From the NCBI GenBank assembly GCA_003313425.1, contig NHZP01000001.1, positions 2,294,001-2,358,000 of the forward strand: 64,000 bases of DNA, given 5' to 3'. Within the stretch, counting starts at the first letter, position 1, and every line of letters begins with the position of its first letter. Below are positions 32,624 through 44,754 of the stretch, one piece after another. Below the pieces are notes generated by a model, which was not told the DNA's origin, made no database searches, and was given only the letters and a program-made list of their open reading frames with translations. A program made the translations under genes and the position numbers. The stretch comes from Pseudopyrenochaeta lycopersici. Lineage: Eukaryota; Ascomycota; Dothideomycetes; Pleosporales; Pseudopyrenochaetaceae.

Positions 32624-33929
32624 ATTGACCAGTTCGTAAGGGTAAGATGGAGTGGAAGATTGGCCCAAGGCTTCCAGAAGCAAAAAATGACTTCGAGGGC
32701 CCAAGGACTCATTGACCCGATGCACCATAGCTACATATACATATCGCAGATCTGCATGCAGATAACGTTCATCTATCGCCTGCAGCCGTTGACACAGCAT
32801 GCATCGTTACCAGATGCGCAGCGGCGTCATCGAGATAGCAATGGAGCAAGCATCAGCAATCGCTCGGGTTCGGTGAAACATTGCTATCGTGTCTGTGGCG
32901 AGAGGTCGTCGTGCGGCTCTTATCGGAGAGTTTGTTGTGTAAGTACGATTGGTCAAGATAGGAGAAAGCGAACCGGCAGATATAAGTGGGGTGCATGGAT
33001 AAACTGCCTGCAAGCACGTCTAAGAAGGGTAGAATAGAGACACGGTCTGCATACTACTAGCAACGTGTGGAGAAGTAGTTATAGGCTGTAAAGCAATCAA
33101 AAGTGACCTCCTCAGACTTCCTCATCAAGTTAGCGCCGTTTCGACCATTTCCTGAGCAAGATAACATACGTGCTGTAAGCACTCACCCTGGGTGACTAGA
33201 CCGGACTTATAAAACGCGCAATTCATCCGCATTTATGAGAACTTCAAATGCGATTCAAAGAGCTAGCGTGACGTTCCGGTGGAAGACGTAAATGCAGGAC
33301 TAGGAGATAGCTTCAGGAGAAGAGGTAGAGCAGTTCAAGAAAAGTAAAGTCAGATCATGATGTTTTTTATTAGTATTGAATAACATATCAAAATATCATG
33401 TTGACATCATATGACGGGCCGAATTCTGGAATCGATGAGATTATGCAAGATACACGAGGACGCCGCGAACAAGGCCCCTTGTCCAACTCTCTGAACTTCT
33501 CACTTTTTTAAGCTGTTAAACATTGAGCGGACTGAAAATTTTCAAGTTCTGTTTTGGTACAATTTGCTGATGCTTATCACTCCCTCTTAGTCTTTATCGC
33601 CGGGTCAGCGTAGCTCGTAATCTATGGGGAAAGCTATCAAGCAATCGATAGCGCGATGTGTTTTATCAGAAACTTTCCATATCTGTGACTTACTAAGCAC
33701 ACAAGTACATATCGGTGAATCTGAGCTATGTGGAATACAATGGATGAAATTAATAATCAGACAGACGACATTCACATCATATGAGATTGAGGTATCTTAA
33801 CAGTCTCCCGAACCACAGTTATTCCGTATAACGCCCTAGACCTAATCCCACCCAATACCTACTCAAAACATATCCTCGCCTCATTCAAAGACGATCCGGA
33901 CTGAAAAGAATGGGATGCACTATCACCAA
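32624..33929. other. 1.3-kb gene-free, AT-rich interval
   Basis: Lies between the permease start and the 3' end of the GCN5 gene. The part from about 33340 to 33900 is visibly AT-rich with short degenerate repeats. No transposon, RNA or gene remnant could be identified. Confidence 0.5.
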
Positions 33930-35218
33930 TCATGTTTCAAGTAGTTCATGCCACTCCGGAATCTCTTTGATGAGACTCCACATGTACTTCTCCAGTCTAA
34001 CCGCACACTTTGTGTATATCGTTGTTGCATCATTGTACTGCCGGCAGTTACTATAGATCAACTTCAGATCATCGACAAGGTCTTTGGGAGTAGTGTAATA
34101 ATCATCCTCCAGTCTTTTCTCTATAGTCGACAGATCCATTGGTGAAGTGATGACATTGTAGTAATCAAGGACTTCATCTTTGTTGACCGGCTTGAGGAAG
34201 GGCCAGGCTTGTTTGTGGTTTTGTATTTGATACAGAAAACGTAAAAGTTCGTTGTAATGAGGTCCGTGGCGTGGCTGTACTAACTTGTCCATTTCTGGAG
34301 ACCAGCCAGTTGCCCGAATGGCAGGAATTGAGAGAGGATCGATTGGAGTGATGGTGCCGTTAGTCCATTGCTGAGGCGGTTGATGGATAATGTAACTTTT
34401 GCTCAAGGTACGAATCTTGGCTTGTACAGTTTCCTTCTGCTTGAGAAGCATACGGCCAACTTCGAGATAACGTATTTTGGGGAGCATAGTGCATTGCATG
34501 AGTGTTCCTCCTTCATAATCCTTGATGTATCCCATCCAGTCAGCCTTGGGGAGAGTGATTTCTTTGGTGAACCCTTGTTTCCGAAAGTATCCAGTAGCAT
34601 AATTGTCGGCGTAGGTTAGAAAATGCATCACCGGGGATGTAGCTTTGACATAATCCTTCAAATGGGCCATGAGATGTGCTCCGTATCCTTTCACCTGCTG
34701 ATCAGATGAGACTGCGCAAAATACGATTTCCGCAAACTTGTGGTTTCGGAATTCTCGGAATGATATTCCGCCAATGACCTCGAGAGGCTTTTTTATTAGA
34801 GCGATAGACAAATGCGTGCGATCGTAAACGAGACGTGCGATGTAATCTTTGGGCATTTTCGGCAGTTGCTTTTGAAACAAGTTCTTGAGGCCTGTGAGGA
34901 TGATGTTACTCTCTCTGGAGCCATCGTTATTGACAACTCGGAATTCGATCTCGCCATTTCGTTCTTCTATGACTGCAGGCTTAAGGGAACAGTTAGAATG
35001 TTTCCTGATAATTCAAGATACTAACATACCCGCTCTGGAAACGGAACCCTCCAAGCTTTCGCTGTAGATTGAGCTTCCGACTCGGTCAAATTATCCTCGA
35101 GTCCCTTGATTCTTTTGGTATCAGAGGCGGCATCTGGTTCTTCAGAAGCCGAGCGCTTCGTGGCGAGGAGATTCTGTCCGCGGTCCGCTGGGAAAGACTG
35201 CGACTCTACTTTGTCCAT
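33930..35218 (-). CDS. GCN5: histone acetyltransferase GCN5 with bromodomain
   Basis: Two exons: 35218-35030 and 34979-33930, 412 residues. It is the catalytic subunit type of SAGA/ADA. The GNAT domain includes the general base E147 (KFAEIVFC), the acetyl-CoA loop QVKGYG (residues 158-163) and [14 protein letters not shown]. The bromodomain spans about residues 305-410, with [12 protein letters not shown] and the acetyl-lysine-binding Asn379 (CRQYN). The N-terminal 60 residues are charged and low-complexity ([18 protein letters not shown]). Compared with the very conserved ascomycete GCN5 I remember, several core positions differ ([48 protein letters not shown]), so a second, diverged copy is possible. 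Nuclear. Confidence 0.93.
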
Positions 35219-36253
35219 CTGCGTTGAACACTGGAGTACCTAGACTTCCGCTAGGTAGTGCTCAGAGTGATGCAGATTAGCCCTAGGCTTTCTGAAAGTA
35301 TTGTCGTTCTATCTGGGGTGGTGGAATGTTGTGTTTGGTCAAAGGTCTAAGCCGACCGCGTTGGTATCCGGTGGGCCGATGCTCGGGGAATCGCTCACGA
35401 CGGGAGGGTATTCGCAGCCTCCTGCTGAACAACTCAAATCCCTCAAATACGGCAATACTCAAACAGGAGTGGACGGTAACGCGTAGAGAAGGGAGCCGCA
35501 GCCTTTGGGCGACGTTGGAGGCGAAGCTTGCGCAGGGTAACTGCACTAGCGCGAACAGCCCCAAGTAACCTAGTGTATCTTGGCACCCATTACGGACGCG
35601 GGGTTCGCCACTTTCGCCCATGCATGGAAGCGTATCTTGCTGCATTAGTCGTCCGGTTACTAACAGACCTTACTGTTCTGTTCATTGCTCGCATACTTGG
35701 TCGCAAGTTTCTCGCTGGTGACAGTATGGTGAGTATAATAGATTTCAGACGAAATGTAGGGCGATTTGGTAAACGCACTGGCTCCCAATCACGATAGCGA
35801 TTGTACAGAGAACCCCCCAAACAAATACATAACGATAGCTGGACAAGATCTATGCAATTACGAGATCTGGTGTGTAGTTTATGATCGATGCTATTCTCCA
35901 CATACAACCTTCCGATACCGTCCACCTGCCATGCCCGTTCTTTCCCGGCCGTAGTTTATCGTACCCCGCCGCCAACCCAGCCAAAGTACCCAATTCCATG
36001 TACCCGAAATCCTCCTCTTCACGTGCACAGCTATCAATTCTCGAGGTATAAAAGGAGCATAGATTCGCAAGATGTACTAGTAGCAATGCACGATAGTTTG
36101 CCAGCACATATTTCAATAAAGGGTCCGCTCACCGCCTCATGATGGCAGGCTTTTAGAACGCGCTTCGCATTCTAGGTACATCTCACATCCTCAATTTCTC
36201 ATCCTTTTGGCGCCCTGTCCCCAAATGAGCTTGCAATTTTCATTATTTCCATC
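35219..36253. other. 1-kb intergenic region with TATA element
   Basis: Spacer between divergent genes (GCN5 leftward, isochorismatase-type rightward). No supportable coding frame. A TATAAAA box at 36047-36053 suits the rightward gene, with transcription expected about 30 bp downstream. Confidence 0.45.
36047..36053 (+). promoter_or_regulatory. TATA box of the isochorismatase-type gene
   Basis: TATAAAA on the plus strand, 200 bp before the ATG at 36254, with no other gene between. It implies a 5' leader of about 170 nt. Confidence 0.45.
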
Positions 36254-37030
36254 ATGACATCTCAAATCCCAACCTCTGACCCCTACCCGTACCCACACGA
36301 TTCGTCACTCTCGCCTCTCACAACCGCGCTGCTCATAATCGACATGCAACGCGACTTCCTCGCCATTGGCGGCTACCTCGACTCGCAAGGCTACTCCGTG
36401 GCACGCTTCCAGCCCCTGATTCCCCGCCTCGTATCCCTCATGTCTTCCTTCCGACGAGCAGGTTTCCCAATCTACCACACGCGCGAAGGACACGCTTCGC
36501 ACTTGGCAACTGTGAGCAGCAGAGAGAAGCTGAGGAGCAGGGTAAATGGTGGGGAGATTGGGAGTCAAGGACCGTTGGGGAAACTGCTGATCAGGGGAGA
36601 AAGGGGGCATGATATTATCTCGGAGTTGCAACCACTACCTAATGAACCCATCATCGACAAGCCAGGGAGAGGAGCGTTTGCGAACACAGAGCTAGATTTG
36701 TCGTTGAGGGCAAGGGGAATCAAGAATCTAGTGGTTTGTGGGGTGACGGCAGATGCGTGCGTGAGTAGTACGGTGCGGGAGGCAAGCGATCACGGATATG
36801 ATGTGCTTGTTGTGGAGGATGGGGTGGAGAGTGTGAGTGAGGATCTGAAGAAGTGGAGTTTGGAAAGCATCAGGGTAGAAGGGGGTTTGTTTGGCGTTAC
36901 AGCTGATTGCAAGGCCGTGAAGGAGGCAGTGGAAAGCTGGATGAGCAATGGCAGCAAAGAGCAGGACAAGGAGAATGAGACGGCAGCGTCAGATTCACGG
37001 TGGTACTACGAGCAATCACGGCAACAATGA
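36254..37030 (+). CDS. isochorismatase-family cysteine hydrolase
   Basis: Single exon, 258 residues. The catalytic triad of the family is visible: D30 (LLIIDMQRDFL), K136 (IIDKPGRGAF) and C169 (GVTADACVSSTVREAS). The cis-peptide motif GVTAD precedes the cysteine. The order and spacing fit the isochorismatase/nicotinamidase/N-carbamoyl hydrolase superfamily. The C-terminus is charged (KEQDKENETAASDS). There is no targeting signal, so it is likely cytosolic. In fungi such genes act on nicotinamide, ureidoacrylate-like amides or salicylate precursors; the substrate here is unknown. Confidence 0.92.
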   Translation: MTSQIPTSDPYPYPHDSSLSPLTTALLIIDMQRDFLAIGGYLDSQGYSVARFQPLIPRLVSLMSSFRRAGFPIYHTREGHASHLATVSSREKLRSRVNGGEIGSQGPLGKLLIRGERGHDIISELQPLPNEPIIDKPGRGAFANTELDLSLRARGIKNLVVCGVTADACVSSTVREASDHGYDVLVVEDGVESVSEDLKKWSLESIRVEGGLFGVTADCKAVKEAVESWMSNGSKEQDKENETAASDSRWYYEQSRQQ

Positions 37031-37305
37031 ATGCGCAAATAGGCATCACATTAAAGGCAGTATACGACGTAAGGTGAGAAATGCACAAGGTTTATGCATT
37101 GACTATATCAAGTCAGGTGAAGACTCCAAGTCTGTATATCGTAGAACCGTCCCAACCCGTCCTAACATAACGCCGTGAAGACCGATAGCCGTGCCCAAAT
37201 CATGTCCATGAACAAAGTGTCATGACCATCCAAGCCACCCTTGACCGACATGCTTGAGGCAGTCGATGAAGGGGTACGAGGTGTCGTGACGAGAAGACGA
37301 AGTGC

Positions 37306-37905
<600 letters not shown>

Positions 37906-39318
37906 GTTGGTAGAGGGTTAGTGTTGATGAAAGTGGATGGCGTGAGTGTAGACGCTGGTGCGCGTGGATGGGGCGTGTAATTGCGAGTTTTGGGGTTGAG
38001 AATACGCTGGGGGACGAGAAAGAAGGAGAAAAGCGAACAGAAAAGCGGGCGGGCAAGTCGTTAAATAGGCGGGCGGGCGCAGCGGCTGCCTCAAGATCAC
38101 ACAAGGGCGCTAAGCGGGATTGGGGCAGGCAGGAACATGAAAATCAAAGCCGTCGCCCCTTCAGAAAATGAAAATCAAAGGTGCTGGAAAGCAGCACTTC
38201 GAAAGACGGTTGTGCTTGCAGGCGGCCGGCCGCCTGTCAGTTGGAAACGGGCAGGGTTGCCTGGTCTGTGCGCCAACTTCAACCCCAGCGCCACCACGCC
38301 AAAACAGAACACCAAGAACACTTTTTGCAGCCAAGTCTATCATTAACTTTTTCTAATGACTCTGCAAACCCTCTAATAATGTCTACATAGTTCTATGGTT
38401 TCGCATGCACACGAGAATGGCCTCGTACACCTTCAAGCACAGCCAAGACGAGTCAAAACGTGGCTCTGCGGCGCGTACTCCCTCGCGACTTCAGTACGCG
38501 CCCACTCTGACATCACATAACGGCTGCACCTGAAAGAATACTGTTGAAGAACATGGTAGCTGTTGCCTTGAGGTTATTGAGACTACTGTTTGAAGCAGAG
38601 AGCTGGCGTTGAAATATTGATATTAACACCATGTCACCTCATTATTACTTTCTCAGTCTTCCTCCCTTCGAAACCTCTTCTCATTCTTATGCGATACCTA
38701 GAACTCGCCTCTTTGTCCATCTGGAACTATTCCAAGGCTTGCACAGTTTCTGTTCGTCGCCGGAAGATGCGGGGAGCTGGAGTCCCACTCATGACCACTG
38801 AGGTACATCCTACCTCTACCGAAGCCTTCCGTCGTCAGTCTCGCGGCAAGCCCATCAGCAACCAAATCCTTCTCAGCTATAGCCTATAAAGACAAGTCAT
38901 ACAATAGCTGCCTCAAACTTGACTTCGACGGGCTAGCAAGCATACCAAGACGCTGCATCCTTGTGGCAACGAGTGCTTCCTGCCATAATGTGAACCATAG
39001 AATGACTCACACTGTTTGCCTAATGAGCAAGCGGCGAGGGCTTTGGACAGGCCAAGCATAGAATCACGAAAAGAATAAAATGTGCCTAATTGTGACATGA
39101 CAAATAGGAACAGTGTCAAATTGAGACTACATTGGCCATGGAAGATAGGATATTTGCGCTAACTAGACAGATAAAATCATTTCGTGTGCAACTCAACCAA
39201 ACGCCTGCCAAGCACTGCCCCAGAGATACCTCTACCAAGCTCATCCATCATATACAGGGTGGAGTTAGCCAGGTACACCCCCCATTCATGCATCATCATC
39301 GTAGGTGCATGTAGGTAT
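37906..39318. other. H4 upstream region and convergent spacer
   Basis: The 1.4-kb stretch carries the histone H4 promoter, with several reverse CCAAT (ATTGG) strings, for example near 38119. The rest contains no supportable gene. The part near 38340-38900 is AT-richer with short frames only. Confidence 0.45.
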
Positions 39319-40624
39319 CTACTTCGACTCAACCACCTCCTTCTCAGTGGGGTCTTCATAATTTGGTGGAGCATCATAAGCTGGTAGCTCCGCGTACTCC
39401 TCTTTCTCATCACGCACTTCAAATTCCTCGACGTCCTCAACATCCTCGACGTCGTCCTCCAGAGCAATCCTCTGGTAGTCCTGACCTCGGAACTTGGCGA
39501 CAGTAATTGCAATGAGGCAGCCAAGAGCCATGCCGATGAGATAGGTGAGCGTGCCAGCGAAGATACCGATGACAATAGGGATGAGGATAGTGAAGAAAGC
39601 GCGGCGAATAAACATATGGAAACGGTGTTGGCTGTGGTGGCCGTGGTGGCCATGGTGACCATGATGGCGGTGTCCTTCATGGTCCATATGGTGGGGGCGG
39701 TGGTGAGGATCATGGTGAGGATCATGATGGGGATTGTGATGGGGCATTCCGGGATGGAAGCGGTGTGGAGGCTTGCCTTCGGTGCTCTCGTGTTCCATCG
39801 GGTTGTGGTGGCCTTGTCCATGGGGTCGCTTGTGGCAACCCTTGCCCATCTTCTTGATCTTGTCGATTCTGTCGGCCAGAATGCTCTTCCACTTGCAATA
39901 CAATGGCCACTCCTTGCACTCCTTCTCTTCATCCGCCGGCGAGGCCTCGGCTGTTTGTGAGGCCTGGAAAGATGCGATCATAAGGCGACCTTCGGAATCC
40001 TTGAGAACGTTGATAGTGAGCGCTGGAGGTTCGACGGGAGTGCCCTCAACAGATGTGATTTGGAATGTCATGGGAAGCAACTCGGTCCCAGCCTCAGATA
40101 TTGTCTCGGCGCCATTGAAGCGGAACTGGAACCCAGTAACGCGGAGACGCAGGCCCTCTTCGGAGTTGGGGTCGACTTGGGTTACATGGAAGGATTGTGA
40201 AAAGTAGCCGAATGAAGGCGGATACAGCTGATAGCCGTCGATGTCAAGTGTGTCTTCGCGACCGCCTACTTCAAAGTCGAGGAGCTATTTAGAGTTAGAA
40301 TATGTCGTGACGTTGTTTACACTACAGGAGCTGAGGCCGAATATCGCTCATAGCCTCGTCCTGGACAGATCGTGGCAAGGCAGCTGAAGAGGCACTCACA
40401 AAGGCGTTTCCTACGTCCGACTTCCACGCCAGAGTATCGCCCTCCTGTGTTGCAAACGCACATCCAGGACACTCAAGAGCGACAGATCGTTTGTAGGGGT
40501 TGATCGCGAGCGTTTCCAGAGCGTTGTCGTCTCCGAAGTCTTCCGCCGAAATCTGAGGAGGGATAAGGACGGCGCTGGCGGCCAGCGCCAGGTTCGCAAA
40601 TACGCCCAGCTTGCTAGGAGACAT
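39319..40624 (-). CDS. DUF7728-type single-pass membrane protein with His-rich lumenal region
   Basis: Two exons: 40624-40400 and 40284-39319, 396 residues. A signal peptide is seen (LGVFANLALAASAVLIPPQI). A beta-rich domain follows, with CPGC near residue 54, as in fungal DUF7728 proteins (name from memory). A Cys pair follows (KECKEWPLYCKW). Residues 226-298 hold 29 histidines (NPHHDPHHDPHHRPHH, GHHGHHGHH). One long hydrophobic segment covers residues 304-338. The cytosolic tail is acidic (VEDVEDVEEF) and ends with a PPxY motif, PPNY at 381-384. By topology the His-rich part faces the lumen or outside, and the PPxY faces the cytosol where Rsp5-type ubiquitin ligases act. Function unknown. 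Confidence 0.82.
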
Positions 40625-41503
40625 TGTACGGTGTGCTAAAAGGAAAGAAACAAGTGTATCAACAGGTCAAGGGGAGTATACGGAAACGAAGTATGAGGAT
40701 GTCCAGAAACAAAGGGAGGCAGTGCCTCAGCCGCGTCATCGGCTGTCACGTGAGCACCACGGGCCGGGACTTAGCTTGTCAATGCGTCGTAACCCGTGAA
40801 ACGAGCCACGAAGCAGAATGATGGCCAGCGAATACTTGTCACCAAGTATACATTCAAGGACAACTTGTGATAGGACGGATTCTGCATTCACCGCTTGCAC
40901 CATGTTTGGCGTATACAGTGAGACGAGCAACCCTACAGATACCTTCCCAATCTAGCCCCTTGTCTATACTCGTTCTTTTCCGAATAAACCGATCAATTGC
41001 TTGCGTAAGCACTGACAGTCCTGATCTGCTTCGCTCTGTTTTTAGTGCAGGTCGCAAGCTATTGATCAGGGTTTTGGGCAGGGTTTCGCGTTGCGCACGA
41101 GGAACACGAGCTCAACTACACCTAGTTTGGTCCATATGCGGTAATTCTGCCAACTACTTTAGGATCAAAGTTTTGCCCACAACTCACGGTCCAAATATAT
41201 TGCTTTGCTCGTTTCTCACTACTGGTAACGTGTACTTTTTCCCTCTTCCAGCAACAGCAGTGTACACTTAGCCAATACCAAGCAGTGTGGTGTTTTAACA
41301 TCACCTTTTCAGACAAAGTGCGTTCTATAGTCTAAAAAAAGTCTGTAAGCAATCGTAGTAAATCTTTGACTTCACGATTTCACTTTCAACTATTCTTGCT
41401 TTGTTTGAAAAAGAAAAGTGTTTGACTGGGTAAAGTATCCGAGAGTTTCTTGGTATCTGCAGATATCAGGTGATGGGCTGCTCAACACTATTCCTCATTG
41501 AAC
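40625..41503. other. intergenic spacer
   Basis: The 879 bp between the DUF7728-type start and the dienelactone hydrolase end is AT-rich near 41330-41420. No gene or RNA was recognised. Confidence 0.5.
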
Positions 41504-42500
41504 TCATTTCGACCAGTTGTTGAACCAACGCACGGCTTGGAAGAAGGCTTCTTCCTTTCCAAACTTCTGCTCCGGGTTAGATACATTGGCACGCGTGCCG
41601 AAACCGTGCGCCGTCCCAGAATACATGGCAATCTGAAATGGGTGCTTTGTTTGGCCGAGCAGACTCTCAACCGCCAGTCTACGCTGTGGTTCGAACAAGG
41701 TATCAATCTCTGTTTTAAGTATCTATTAGTGTAGTGCTCGCCTGTATCGACTACAGCGAAGCTATAGGAGTAGGGGACCAAAAGAATATTGGGTGAGAAA
41801 AACTTCAAGCGACCAACTCACCTGCTGCAGCAATGCTTGCCGGTCCGCTGATGGCGAGAACTTCGTCATCTTGGAGGAAACTAGGATGCGCTGCGTAACC
41901 GATGTTTGCCCCTCGACCTTCAGCCAAAAAGCGGAAGGCATATCGGCCGCCAAAACAGTAGCCTGTTACGGCAACCTGTTTGAACCCAAGCTTCTCACGT
42001 ATGTACTTGATAGTCGTTTCGATTATCGGATCGGTCACATTTGTAGTGTGTCTGCTGAGAAATGCTGCCGCATCAAAGGTAATGTCGTGCGGTGCGGGAT
42101 CGCCACGGAAAATATCGGGCGCAATGGTTGTGAAACCAGCCCGGGCGAAGCTGTCGGCTAGCCTGCGCGTGAGGTATATGTTGTTAGTCTCAATAGGAAG
42201 CTATTTGAAACTGGAGACCATACAATTTATTCTCCAAAAGTGGGAGACCAAAGGCATCTGTTAGATACAATACGGCAATTCCGGGGTTATGAGAACGCTT
42301 TGACGGGCTGATATACATGGTCACTATATTCTCAACTTAGATCCTCGCCACTGAGACCTACATGACTTACCATTGTCGTGGATCTCTTCCTTTCCAATGG
42401 GCTTGCCTGTATGCTTGATTATCTCCCCAGAGAGCTGCACATACGCGCTCGCAACCGTAAAGAAACCATAAAGAGCAGCAAGTGCTCGAACGAAGCGCAT
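41504..42500 (-). CDS. dienelactone hydrolase family protein, probably secreted
   Basis: Four exons: 42500-42371, 42323-42224, 42162-41822, 41709-41504, 258 residues. The N-terminus is a plausible signal peptide (MRFVRALAALYGFFTVASA). Splice joins restore IHDN-VTMYISPS, LENK-LLADSFARAG and SIAAA-EIDTLFEPQ. The catalytic Cys-Asp-His triad of dienelactone hydrolases is visible: C146 in TGYCFGGRYAF, D193 in EIDTLF, and H225 in GTAHGFGTRA. This fold hydrolyses lactones and esters in aromatic catabolism. Fungal secreted members are mostly uncharacterised. The third intron (112 bp) is the longest in the gene. Confidence 0.88.
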
Positions 42501-43121
42501 CTTGAGTTAGTGTTAAAACTTGATCTCTGAATTTTCAAAGCTCGATTTTGAATAAACGAGTCTGAGTATCCAGGATGATATTGGGAAGGTGGCCAGGTGG
42601 TCCTTTAAAAGCTGTCCGATTATTTATTCGCCGGTTGCTCGCAGGACCCATGTATCTGCTCAGCCTGATTAGCGATCTAGCGGTCCCCAGGATTTTGGAT
42701 CGACATCAGGATGTTTGAACAAACATGTTGCTAGTATAGGCAAGTGATTTTAACATTTAATCATCCTTTTACGAGTAGGGACGGTCCTTTAGATTGCGTG
42801 CTGGGCGCAAGGCCCGGTCTCGGTCTCGGTCTCGGTAGACAAGTCGTCAAAGCCAACGTCAATCCCTCCTTACACGCACATTGGCACAATCTGGCAACGA
42901 AATGCAGTCTGAATAATGTAAATCTGCTTCGATTGTAGGACTCGAATTATAATACACTAGAAAACTCCATTAAATGCATTCCCTCTCAGACCTGGTATCT
43001 CTCGCAACCCCTCAACGCCAAAAGCGCATCGGCAAAATATTGGCTTCGAAGAACATGAATGGAAAAAACTCCAATATAACGCCTCGACAACACATGCTAG
43101 TTCATACATATCGTAAGAGCC
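42501..43121. other. intergenic spacer with hexamer repeat
   Basis: The 621 bp between two minus-strand genes contains the CGGTCT tandem repeat described separately. No gene was recognised. Confidence 0.5.
42815..42836. repeat. CGGTCT hexamer tandem repeat
   Basis: Three copies of CGGTCT plus a partial fourth, directly in tandem, in the promoter-side spacer of the dienelactone hydrolase gene. Confidence 0.85.
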
Positions 43122-44754
43122 TTACATCCTGTTCACCTGCACGGGAACCCCGGGGTGCATATTGAGCAGGTACTGTGGACCGGGCATGGTGCCACCGCCG
43201 TAGTAGCCGTTTGATCGACCTGGACTCCTCTGTTGTTGCTGGCCGTCTGCGCCGAACTCTCTGCTCTCATTTCCATTTCCGTAAGCGCCAGTGTACGCCT
43301 GTCCATAGGCTGGTGGGGCAGTTCGAAGGCTTGCAGAGCTTCCGCTGCGGGACTCTTCCATCTTTCCGAGAATGATCTCTCTGTCGTCTTCTTCGCCGAG
43401 GCGCCGGCGGTTGCTTGCTCGGGCGTATGCGGATCCGCGTTTCCTGATGCAGGATTGGAGCACGGTGTTGAAGAGGAAGACCAGGAGGGCGACAGCGGTG
43501 TAGCCGAGAATCACGGGCCGGGCTTGCGCAGAGAGGTGCAAGCCTAGTCCACCGGTGAGGACAAGGAAGACGAAAGTGATTGAGCTGAGCGGTGTGTGGA
43601 GGTTTGGGATCTTGGCGTGAATCTTTGAGAGGGATGGGATCGGGAGGATGCTAAGGAGCAGGATAGGGAGAAGGGAGATGAAGGCAGTGATTTGGTGGGG
43701 TGTGGTGTAGTTTTTGGACTGTGCGGGTTGTCAGTAAACATTTCCATCCACATGATATTCTACTGGGACTTTGACTTACGCGATTGTACTGCCCGCTCGT
43801 AGCAATGCCCAACGCATAGCTCGTCACTAAAAAGGCCAATACTACAACACTGACACCCACATGGATCTTGATATTCTTGAAGAACCCTGCAATAATGACG
43901 TTGAGCGGCCATATCAAGAAGAGCGCCAAGCAGCCCACAATCGCATGCGCAAGATTCTTCCTATCGTGATCTCGAGTCATCTTGCCCACCATCTTCACAC
44001 CCTGCAATGCGTTCGTTTTTGCTGGCACGCCGCCTGTGCCGGTTGCGGCTACGACATCCATGGTGAAGTGGCCGTAGCGAATGTGCCGTTTCAGGTTGGC
44101 AGAGGGGGAGTCGGAGTACAGGCTATGTCCATGGCCAAAGGCATAAATCATGGGTTGGGTGGTAGATGCGACGTCGAGAAAACCGTTTTGCCAGACACGG
44201 CAGTTGCGACACCGTGCGTGCAGGATGAGCATGGAGTCGTTGACTTTGGTTTCGGGAAGGACTTCAATGTCGACGTTAGGTGTGAAGGTTGGCTCAGAGG
44301 CTTTGCTGCCCAGACGTGGGGAGAGTGTGACATCTGGAGTAAGGTCAGTATCTGAATGTAGTAGATGTTCAAGAGAGAGAAAACGTACTATCGCCATCCT
44401 CGTTGGGATACATGACGAACATCAAACTATTCTCCATCTTCTCTCCAAAACCCACGCCAACCCATGAGTACGCTGGGCTGGAAAAGTAAATGAAGAGATC
44501 GCTCGAGTCATTTGCAACATTGAGTGAGAACTGGGTTTCTGTCTCAGCAAGGAAAAACGTCGACGCTGCAGCTGTTGAGAAGTTTTGTGCCGCAACGCGC
44601 GATGAGAAGACTGCGAGTATTAATTAGTCGAGATTCTGAAAAGACGTCTTTGGTGGCCATGTTGCGTGATGTAGATCGTTTGGTAGAATGTAGTAAAGTA
44701 CGTACAAGCTAGTAGCGTAACCAGCGCACCGAGCCGTGCACGGAAACTAGTCAT
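43122..44754 (-). CDS. DOMON-cytochrome b561 membrane redox protein
   Basis: Four exons: 44754-44706, 44610-44389, 44333-43780, 43718-43122, 473 residues. The first exon and the splice give a signal peptide (ALVTLLAFFSSRVAAQNFS). The extracellular DOMON domain, of the cellobiose-dehydrogenase cytochrome type, follows (FSLNVANDSSDLFIYFSSP, GFGEKMENSLMFVMYPNEDG, NVTLSPRLG). The b561 half has about five membrane segments with candidate heme histidines in NLAHAIVG, KIHVGVS, TPHQITAF and KIHAKI. The C-terminal 110 residues are a Gly/Ser/Tyr/Gln-rich cytosolic tail. Such proteins move electrons across the plasma membrane. Donor and acceptor are unknown. Confidence 0.9.

Noticed and set aside
33340..33900. 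AT-rich interval considered as a RIP-mutated transposon relic
   Set aside because: No transposase remnant, terminal repeats or repeated copy is visible within the window; base composition alone is not enough.
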